From contig CAUQTI010000009.1 of assembly GCA_963521065.1 (NCBI GenBank), positions 48,391-112,390 of the forward strand: DNA of 64,000 nt. Reading direction: 5' to 3'. The notes under the pieces were generated by a model. That model did not search any database and had not been told where the DNA came from. It worked only from the letters and a program-made list of their open reading frames with translations. Of the stretch, positions 57,993 through 64,000 are shown in pieces. Origin of the DNA: IOR16 sp963521065. Its GTDB lineage: Bacteria; Bacillota; Clostridia; Peptostreptococcales; Anaerovoracaceae. Both the position numbers and the translations under genes were made by a program. Positions within the stretch are counted from its first letter, which is position 1; every line of letters starts with the position of its first letter.

Positions 57993-58728
57993 CGGAAGTT
58001 TTGAGGGATTTCTATGTTGTGTTTATGCACACTATTATAAAGAAAAAGCACAGGGGATTTATTTGGAGCAGCAATATCAAAGAACGATGCTCCAGCCCTT
58101 TTTTACGATTGAAACGGAAGCGGACAAGGCAGAACGGGTTTACGAAGCAATTCAAAAGAAAATATCAAACGATTCGCTTCGGCGTGTCTACAAAGTATTT
58201 CTTTCCGGCGATGAAGAGAAAGAAATTAAGCTTTTGCAATATCTCATTTTAGGATTTAAAATTGGGAAAAAGGTAGATTCTCTGCATGCACTGACGGAAA
58301 CCTACTCTGTGCAGCAATTGGAGCATAAGGTCGGTGCAGAGCAGCACAGGCTGCTGGGATTGGTGCGCTTTTCTGTAATTGAAAAGGAAGGATATGAGCA
58401 AAGCGGACAAATTTTATATTCAGCGATTGAGCCAGATCATGATGTGTTAGAACTGATTGCAGATCATTTTGCACAGCGCCTTCCTATGGAAAATTTTATT
58501 CTGCATGATTTAAGGAGAGAAAAGGCAGCTTTTTGCCAAAAAAAACACTGGTATATCGGGAAACTAGGGAAAGAGGTTTCTTTTTCTGCCGCACGAGAGG
58601 AATTGGAGTATCGCGCGTTGTGGAAAAAGTATTTTGAAAGTATTGCGATTTTTGAACGGACAAATCCAAACTGCCAGAAGAGGTGTATGCCCGTAAGATA
58701 TTGGAAAAACCTTACAGAATTTCATTAG
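57976..58728 (+). CDS. DUF4130/TIGR03915-type DNA-metabolism protein
   Basis: A 250-residue protein (YDGSFEGFLCCVYAHYYKEK, FEARQ-like LLGLVRFSVIEKEG, SAIEPDHDVLELIADHFAQR, RAEELEYRALWKKYF-like end) that matches the partner family of the radical SAM gene upstream. Relatives are sometimes fused to a uracil-DNA glycosylase-like domain; no such domain is visible here. ATG 57976 follows GGAGGGAGG. Biochemical function unknown; DNA repair is inferred from the pair and the SOS boxes. Confidence 0.8.
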   Translation: MDYLYDGSFEGFLCCVYAHYYKEKAQGIYLEQQYQRTMLQPFFTIETEADKAERVYEAIQKKISNDSLRRVYKVFLSGDEEKEIKLLQYLILGFKIGKKVDSLHALTETYSVQQLEHKVGAEQHRLLGLVRFSVIEKEGYEQSGQILYSAIEPDHDVLELIADHFAQRLPMENFILHDLRREKAAFCQKKHWYIGKLGKEVSFSAAREELEYRALWKKYFESIAIFERTNPNCQKRCMPVRYWKNLTEFH

Positions 58729-58806
58729 TTTTTAAAGAGACATTCCGATGAGGTGCAAAAAGTGGTACAATGGGGCGAGAGAAAGCAAGCTTGAGAGGAG
58801 TCAAAA

Positions 58807-59553
58807 ATGTACGAGGAATTAAAAAAAATTATAAACAGCAGTAAACGTATCGTATTTTTTGGAGGCGCGGGGGTTTCTACGGAGAGCGGTGTGCCGGACT
58901 TCCGCTCAGAGAAAGGCTTGTACCACACAAAGCAGGAGTATGGACGCAGCCCGGAAGAGATGCTTAGCCATACCTTTTATTCCGTGCATACAGATACTTT
59001 TTATGACTATTATAAAAAGTATTTAATCTATCCAAAAGCCAAGCCGAATAAGGCGCATTATGCGTTAGCAAAGCTGGAAGAGGGAGGTCTTTTAGATGCT
59101 GTGGTAACACAGAACATTGACGGACTTCATCAGCTGGCAGGAAGTAAAAAAGTCTATGAATTACACGGCTCTGTGCTGCGAAATCATTGTTCTAAATGTA
59201 ACACGTCATATTCCTTATCTTACATCATGGATGAGACACATTGTAAAGGGATGGTACCTTTTTGTGAAAAATGCGGCGGCATTGTAAAGCCCGATGTTGT
59301 GCTCTACGAGGAATCACTTGATGAGGACTGCATTCAGGGAGCTGTCAATGCAATTGCAAAGGCGGATACATTAATCATTGGAGGAACCTCTCTAGTCGTC
59401 TATCCTGCGGCAGGCATGATTCGATATTTTAACGGAAAGAATCTAATCTTAATTAACAAATCGGCGACGGAGCAGGATCACCATGCCACCCTTGTGATTC
59501 GGGAGCCGATTGGAGAAGTCTTGGGGACTTGTGTAGAAGGAATAGAAGTGTAA
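58807..59553 (+). CDS. cobB: NAD-dependent protein deacylase (sirtuin)
   Basis: A 248-residue sirtuin with NAD motifs FFGGAGVSTESGVPDFRS, TQNIDGLHQLAG, and the catalytic His in ELHGSVLRNHC; four zinc cysteines are in CSKCN and CEKCGG. It removes acetyl or longer acyl groups from lysines. The name cobB is historical and does not mean a corrin pathway role. GAGAGGAG precedes ATG. Single gene, ended by a terminator. Confidence 0.94.
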   Translation: MYEELKKIINSSKRIVFFGGAGVSTESGVPDFRSEKGLYHTKQEYGRSPEEMLSHTFYSVHTDTFYDYYKKYLIYPKAKPNKAHYALAKLEEGGLLDAVVTQNIDGLHQLAGSKKVYELHGSVLRNHCSKCNTSYSLSYIMDETHCKGMVPFCEKCGGIVKPDVVLYEESLDEDCIQGAVNAIAKADTLIIGGTSLVVYPAAGMIRYFNGKNLILINKSATEQDHHATLVIREPIGEVLGTCVEGIEV

Positions 59554-59580
59554 AAAGAAATCTTTATTTTACTTCGCGTA

Positions 59581-59636
59581 ATGAGCTGATAAAAAGCACC
59601 GGATTGCTTCTTATCAGCTTTGTTTTTTGCTGTTTT
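59581..59636 (+). terminator. Terminator after the sirtuin gene
   Basis: AGCTGATAA and TTATCAGCT arms with an internal loop containing AAGC/GCTT, followed by TTGTTTTTT. Confidence 0.8.
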
Positions 59637-59943
59637 GGAGAAAAATAAAGAAAAGACAGGGGTAAAAAAATATCCAATCTATTTAGGCAATAAGAAATAG
59701 AATTGCAGGATGTTGGGGTTTTAGATTGTTGGATTTATGGTATAATATATACAAAGCCATGAAAGACAGAGTTTTTTTCCTTTTTATAATATCGATTGAT
59801 AATATTAATACGAAAGAGAAGAAAAAGGCGGCTTTGTTAGGACAAAAAATAAGAAAATCTGTAATTGAAGGGCCGATTTATTCAATTGCCTAAAAATAAA
59901 ATCGAAAATTTGCATTTGCAAAAAGAACAAATGGAGAAGTAGA
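59637..59943 (+). promoter_or_regulatory. Intergenic region with an extended -10 promoter for surE
   Basis: The only clear element is TATGGTATAAT (TATAAT at 59741-59746, TGN extended -10), giving a leader of about 190 bases before surE. No gene is seen. Confidence 0.55.
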
Positions 59944-60711
59944 ATGAATGTATTAGTTGTAAATGATGATGGAATAGAAGCGCAGGGAATCCTAGAGCTG
60001 GTGAAAGCCCTTGCACTGCGTGATGATATCACAGTTTATGTCTGTGCACCTGATCGTCAAAGGACCGCTTCCGGACATGGTATTACGGTATCTGAGCCGC
60101 TGATTTTGAAAGAATGGGATTTTGAGGGGGCGGAGAAGGCTTATTCCTGTTCAGGGACTCCTGCTGATTGCGTGAAATTGGGATTGCGTGCGTTTCGTGC
60201 GATTGGCATCGAGATAGACCTTGTTTATTCTGGGATTAATCATGGCGCAAATTTGGGAACCGATACTTTGTATTCCGGTACTGTTTCTGCGGCGATGGAA
60301 GGTATTTTATGCAATAAACCATCCATTGCAATTTCTTGCTGCAGTCATGAACCGAAGTATTTCGAAAGCTGCCATGAAGTTGCAGTGCGCATGGTAGAGG
60401 TGGCTCTGAAGGTACTTGACCGGCATAGCATGTTAAATGTAAATGTCCCCGATCTGCCCAAAGCGGAAATTAAAGGAATTTGCCTTGGACGGCTGGGCGA
60501 ACGGGAATATTCTGATGAATTTCATCCAATCAAAAATGAAGGCGGCACGATTTTGTATCAATATTCAGGCGAAGTTTTGCCTTGTGAAGGTCTGGCGGAG
60601 GAAGTGGATGTGATGGCTCACGAGCATGATTATATCACAGTTACTCCATTGCACCATGACCTTACCAATTATAAACTTTTAGAAGAAATGAAAAACAATT
60701 CGATTTTTTAG
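59944..60711 (+). CDS. surE: 5'/3'-nucleotidase SurE
   Basis: A 255-residue SurE enzyme: metal-binding VVNDDGIEAQGI, the DRQRTASGHGIT and GTPADCVKLGL segments and YSGINHGANLGTDTLYSGTV. It dephosphorylates nucleoside monophosphates. AAATGGAGAAG lies upstream of ATG. A cysteine hydrolase gene follows at 51 bases. Confidence 0.95.
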   Translation: MNVLVVNDDGIEAQGILELVKALALRDDITVYVCAPDRQRTASGHGITVSEPLILKEWDFEGAEKAYSCSGTPADCVKLGLRAFRAIGIEIDLVYSGINHGANLGTDTLYSGTVSAAMEGILCNKPSIAISCCSHEPKYFESCHEVAVRMVEVALKVLDRHSMLNVNVPDLPKAEIKGICLGRLGEREYSDEFHPIKNEGGTILYQYSGEVLPCEGLAEEVDVMAHEHDYITVTPLHHDLTNYKLLEEMKNNSIF

Positions 60712-60762
60712 AAGAAGTGTGATTCATTAGGAGCACACGGTGGAGTGACAGAGGAGAAAACG

Positions 60763-61338
60763 ATGGAAGTGAAAAGAATAAAAAAAGAAGACGCTTTGCT
60801 GCTTGCAATTGATTTTCAAGAAAAGCTGATGCCTGCGATGAATGAAAAAGAAGCACTTGAAGCGGCGATGGTGAAGCTCGTGAAAGGCTGTCGTGTGATG
60901 GAGGTGCCGATTTTAGTAACGCAGCAGTATACAAAGGGACTCGGAGCGACGATTCCTTCCATTGATGCGGCATTAACGAGTGAACTGGCTGGAACAAAGT
61001 TTGAGTATGAACCTTTTGAGAAGACAAGCTTTAGTGCAATGCGTCAGGCAGATTTTGCGGCAGAGTTAAAAAAGCAGGAGAAGAAAACGATACTTATTAC
61101 AGGAATTGAAGCCCATATTTGTGTAGAGCAGACCGTAATTGATTTACTGGAAAATGGGTATGAGGTATTCGTTGTAGGAGATTGTATTTCCTCCAGAAAG
61201 GCAATGGACAAGGAGTACGCCCAGCTGCGTATGATTGCGGCCGGTGCGGTTTTTACGTCAATGGAATCTGTGCTGTTTGAGCTTTGCGGTGGTGCAAGAG
61301 AAGTGGGTTTTAAGGACATTTCTGTAATTATAAAATAA
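60763..61338 (+). CDS. Isochorismatase-family cysteine hydrolase
   Basis: A 191-residue protein with the catalytic Asp in LLAIDFQEKLMP, a Lys in FEKTSFSAM, and Cys in GIEAHICVEQTVIDL, the full triad of this amidase/hydrolase superfamily. Relatives include YcaC-type proteins and nicotinamidases; substrate unknown. ATG 60763 follows GAGGAG. Likely cotranscribed with surE. Confidence 0.85.
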   Translation: MEVKRIKKEDALLLAIDFQEKLMPAMNEKEALEAAMVKLVKGCRVMEVPILVTQQYTKGLGATIPSIDAALTSELAGTKFEYEPFEKTSFSAMRQADFAAELKKQEKKTILITGIEAHICVEQTVIDLLENGYEVFVVGDCISSRKAMDKEYAQLRMIAAGAVFTSMESVLFELCGGAREVGFKDISVIIK

Positions 61339-61355
61339 TATTTGATCGTATAAAC

Positions 61356-61388
61356 GAAAAAACCACGCCATGTAGCGGGGTTTTTTCA
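61356..61388 (+). terminator. Terminator after the cysteine hydrolase gene
   Basis: AAAAAACC-acgc and gcg-GGGTTTTTT arms make a short imperfect stem with a T run. Confidence 0.7.
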
Positions 61389-61402
61389 AAATAGGAGAGT
61401 CT

Positions 61403-62341
61403 ATGTATTTATTTAAAAACAAAATCACATTGGAAAATAGGGAAGTATTAGAACAATATCTTGGAAGCTACGAATATAAAACATCGGGATTGTCGTTCAG
61501 CTCACTTTACATGTGGAGAAATATTAATTATTTTAGTTGGGAGATTTTCGGAGATTATCTTTGCATTGCAGGGATGAGCCAGCTGGAGGAAGATAAAGAA
61601 GAGCCTTTCTTACTTCCGCCTTTGACGAAAACCGGGTTTTATGAGCCGGAAAGCTTGAGAAAGTCAATCTTAGCCGCAAAAAGAATCTTTGAAGAGTGCG
61701 GTTTCGTATGTACCTTACGTTTGGTGCCGATTCAGATTATGGAAGCCATCAAGGCGGCCTTTCCAAGCGAAGTACAGATCATTGCAGATCGTCCGAATTA
61801 TGACTATCTTTACCTGACAAGAGATTTAATTGAGCTTTCCGGCAGAGAGTTTCACAGCAAGAGAAACCATTTGAATTACTTTTTAAACCATTATGATTAT
61901 AAATATGTGCCTTTGACCTCTTCTATGGCGGATAAAGCGGAGCAATTCATCAGCGAATTTAATGCACGAAAGAATTTGTCCGGACATGAGCGAGAGCTTC
62001 TGCTCATGGAAGAAGCGGCAATGAAAGATGTGTTTCATAATTTAGAGAAAGTAGGTTATCATGCAGGTGCAATCCTTATAAACGATAAGATTGAGGCTTT
62101 GAGCATCGGGGGTGACTTAGGAAAGCGAACGATTACCGTTCATGTTGAGAAAGCAAATATTGAATTCCGAGGGCTATACCAAGCGATTAATAATGAATTT
62201 TCAAAGCATGTAGCATGCAGAGTCAAATATCTTAACAGAGAGGAAGATATGGGGATTCTTGGACTACGCAAAGCGAAACTTTCGTATAATCCTATCAAGC
62301 TTGTTGAAAAATATATCGGTATTTTTAAGGCTGATTTGTAG
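61403..62341 (+). CDS. DUF2156 (GNAT-like) protein
   Basis: A 312-residue protein matching DUF2156: LSFSSLYMWRNINYFSW, YDYLYLTRDLIELSGREFHS, KRNHLNYFLNHYDYKYV and IEFRGLYQAINNEFSKHV. The fold is two acetyltransferase-like halves, as in the catalytic part of MprF-type aminoacyl-tRNA:lipid transferases, but without membrane segments. Substrate unknown. GGAG lies before ATG 61403. Confidence 0.85.
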   Translation: MYLFKNKITLENREVLEQYLGSYEYKTSGLSFSSLYMWRNINYFSWEIFGDYLCIAGMSQLEEDKEEPFLLPPLTKTGFYEPESLRKSILAAKRIFEECGFVCTLRLVPIQIMEAIKAAFPSEVQIIADRPNYDYLYLTRDLIELSGREFHSKRNHLNYFLNHYDYKYVPLTSSMADKAEQFISEFNARKNLSGHERELLLMEEAAMKDVFHNLEKVGYHAGAILINDKIEALSIGGDLGKRTITVHVEKANIEFRGLYQAINNEFSKHVACRVKYLNREEDMGILGLRKAKLSYNPIKLVEKYIGIFKADL

Positions 62342-62648
62342 AAGGACAGGAGTTCTTATATATTTTGAATGATAACACAAAATAATTTTATGAATCATTT
62401 TCAGAAAAAACTATAACTTTGTTAAATATTTATCTATCTCGTCCGAAATAATTAGTATGTATGCGTGAAATAGATTGAAAAATTATTGTAAAAACGCAGT
62501 TTTTTGCATTGGTTGTTAGGCTCTTGGGGGTCTTGTCTTTTTAAATAGAAAATGATATGATAAGAATTACAGTGCAAAACAATTCGAAAAATTTTAGGTT
62601 TTTCGGATGAATAAGCATAAATATTAAATTATTTTAGGAGGAAATGAA
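62342..62648 (+). promoter_or_regulatory. Long AT-rich leader with a promoter for the thiolase gene
   Basis: TTGTCT at 62533, a 17-base spacer and TATGAT at 62556 lie about 90 bases before the ATG. The upstream 190 bases are AT-rich and contain no clear gene. Confidence 0.65.
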
Positions 62649-63827
62649 ATGAGAGAAGTAGTAATTGTGAGTGCGGCCAGAACTCCGATCGGTAGCTTTG
62701 GCGGAACGCTGAAATCCACACCGGCTGTTACCTTGGGTGCGATTGCAGTAAAAGAAGCAATCAAGAGAGCTGGAATTAATCCAGAGCAGATTGATGAAGT
62801 GGTTCTTGGGAACGTACTTCAGGCTGGGCTTGGACAGAATATCGCAAGACAGATTTCCATGGCTGCTGGAATTCCGCAAGAAGTCCCTGCTATGACACTG
62901 AATAAGGTTTGCGGATCTGGACTTCGCTCAGTAAGTCTTGCTGCGCAGATGATTAAATCCGGCGATGCAGACATCATTGTTTGCGGCGGTGCTGAAAGCA
63001 TGAGTTTAGCTCCGTATGTTGTTCCTTCTGCTAGATGGGGAGCAAGAATGGGCGATGCGAAGATGATTGACGTAATGGTCCATGACGGATTGACCGATGC
63101 ATTTAATAATTACCACATGGGTATTACTGCAGAGAACGTTGCAGAGCAGTGGGGCCTGACTAGAGATCAGCTTGATGAATTTTCTGTAAAGTCCCAGAAT
63201 AAGGCAGAAGCAGCAGTTAAGGCTGGAAAATTCAAAGATGAAATTGTACCGGTTGAAATCCCTCAGAGAAAAGGTGATCCAATCGTATTTGATACAGACG
63301 AATTCCCTAAGTTCGGAACTACAATTGATAAGGTTGCGAAATTAAAGCCTGCATTTAAGAAGGACGGCGTTGTAACAGCAGCAAATGCTTCTGGTATTAA
63401 CGATAGCGGCGCAGCTTTAGTCGTTATGTCAAAAGAAAAGGCAGATGAGCTTGGTTTAAGCTACCTTTGCAAAATTAAGTCCTATGCATCTGCAGGAGTA
63501 GATCCTACAATCATGGGTATCGGACCAATTCCTTCTTCCAGAAAAGCGATGGAAAGAGCTGGAATCACAATGGATGATCTTGACTTAATCGAAGCAAATG
63601 AAGCATTTGCAGCACAGGCTTTGGCAGTTGGAAAAGATCTTGGAATTCCTGAAGAAAAGCTGAATGTAAATGGCGGTGCGATTGCACTTGGACACCCAAT
63701 CGGTGCTTCCGGCGCTAGAATCTTGATTTCATTGATTTATGAGATGAAGAAGAGAGACGTACATACTGGTTTGGCAACTCTTTGCATCGGCGGCGGTCAG
63801 GGAACTGCGCTGATTGTAGAAATGTAA
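62649..63827 (+). CDS. Acetyl-CoA acetyltransferase (thiolase)
   Basis: A 392-residue thiolase with Cys88 in TLNKVCGSGLRSV, His349 in ALGHPIGASGARI and Cys379 in LATLCIGGGQG, the complete active site. It joins two acetyl-CoA to acetoacetyl-CoA, first step of the butyrate/butanol route or of beta-oxidation. AGGAGG lies before ATG. Neighbouring fatty-acid genes are outside the window, so the exact pathway is not seen. Confidence 0.94.
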   Translation: MREVVIVSAARTPIGSFGGTLKSTPAVTLGAIAVKEAIKRAGINPEQIDEVVLGNVLQAGLGQNIARQISMAAGIPQEVPAMTLNKVCGSGLRSVSLAAQMIKSGDADIIVCGGAESMSLAPYVVPSARWGARMGDAKMIDVMVHDGLTDAFNNYHMGITAENVAEQWGLTRDQLDEFSVKSQNKAEAAVKAGKFKDEIVPVEIPQRKGDPIVFDTDEFPKFGTTIDKVAKLKPAFKKDGVVTAANASGINDSGAALVVMSKEKADELGLSYLCKIKSYASAGVDPTIMGIGPIPSSRKAMERAGITMDDLDLIEANEAFAAQALAVGKDLGIPEEKLNVNGGAIALGHPIGASGARILISLIYEMKKRDVHTGLATLCIGGGQGTALIVEM

Positions 63828-63849
63828 TTGTTTACAGAACCTTTTAAAC

Positions 63850-63884
63850 GAAAAAGACGGAGCATTAAATGCTTCGTCTTTTTG
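63850..63884 (+). terminator. Terminator after thiolase
   Basis: AAAAAGACGGAGCATT and AATGCTTCGTCTTTTT arms form a stem, then a T run. Confidence 0.85.
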
Positions 63885-63946
63885 TCTAAGAAGATATCAG
63901 AGCGGTTTTGTTTCCAATGAAAAAAGGCAGAGAAAGGAATCTTTCT

Positions 63947-64000
63947 GGCTCTGTGTCAAATGTTGGGGTAAGAAAAATAAAAGTTACCAATAGGCGGCTC
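63947..64000. mobile_element. Possible terminal inverted repeat of an ISL3-like insertion sequence
   Basis: GGCTCTGTGTCAAATGTTGG resembles ISL3-family ends (GGCTCTTTGTCAA...). Only one end would be inside the window; the transposase would lie beyond 64000. The call rests on one short match. Confidence 0.3.

Noticed and set aside
58807..59553. Cobalamin-pathway role for the sirtuin, because of the name cobB
   Set aside because: The sequence is a clear NAD-dependent deacylase; the name is a historical coincidence.
1..64000. CRISPR arrays, rRNA or tRNA genes
   Set aside because: No regularly spaced repeats, rRNA signatures or tRNA cloverleaf/T-loop motifs were noticed on either strand.

Overview
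The window looks like part of the chromosome of an anaerobic, spore-forming, low-to-moderate GC Firmicute of the class Clostridia. The signs are sporulation genes yabP and yabQ, a WalRK pair, an RNase M5/KsgA pair, a GdpP-type c-di-AMP phosphodiesterase, an LTA-synthase-like enzyme, S-layer-homology (SLH) surface proteins, strong Shine-Dalgarno sites and several extended -10 promoters. No rRNA, tRNA or CRISPR array was seen. Genus cannot be fixed from the sequence alone; an Anaerovoracaceae/Eubacteriales-type relative is a guess. LAYOUT. 1-6.5 kb: tail of a sigma-54 activator, a sigma-54 promoter and an agmatinase-family gene, then a 48-residue gene, a DUF2148 iron-sulfur protein, a PAP2 phosphatase, a PlsC acyltransferase, a chorismate mutase-shikimate kinase fusion and a nucleotidyltransferase. 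6.6-18.7 kb: an OPT transporter, then a housekeeping run rpsF-ssb-rpsR, gdpP-rplI-dnaB, a DUF1858 protein, purA, a DnaD-type protein and an M23/LysM/G5 cell-wall hydrolase. 18.8-30.4 kb: a reverse-strand subtilase, walRK, yabPQ, a DivIC/FtsB-like gene, rnmV-rsmA, an LTA-synthase-like gene, ridA, citrate synthase and an HD-domain protein. 30.4-34.4 kb: metal and redox genes (FeoB-associated small protein, DtxR-family repressor, YbaK, superoxide dismutase) and a PadR-DUF2812 pair. 34.4-55.2 kb: the standout region, a cobalamin (B12) surface-capture and uptake locus. 55.2-64 kb: a response regulator-GGDEF protein, a LexA-boxed radical SAM/DNA-metabolism pair, sirtuin, surE, a cysteine hydrolase, a DUF2156 protein, thiolase and a possible IS end. 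THE B12 LOCUS. It carries three cobalamin riboswitches, two of them apparently in tandem. It has two small YezD/DUF2292-like genes placed directly after riboswitch terminators, an ExbB-like plus DUF2149 (ExbD-like) membrane pair, and two SLH-anchored proteins ending in DUF4430 domains. It also has an alpha-toroid protein plus a separate membrane-anchored DUF4430 protein, a lipoprotein that fuses those same two parts (the architecture of animal intrinsic factor and transcobalamin), a CbrV-CbrU-CbrT-type ECF transporter, a 1316-residue SLH propeller protein and a TIM-barrel protein that could be a CbiR-like cobamide remodeller. My inference is a relay: SLH-DUF4430 proteins bind corrinoid at the surface, membrane-tethered intrinsic-factor-like receptors pass it on, and the ECF transporter imports it, with a possible proton-motive-force-driven ExbB/ExbD-like step. 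Cobalamin binding by these proteins is not shown by the sequence itself; it rests on riboswitch control, domain architecture and gene order.
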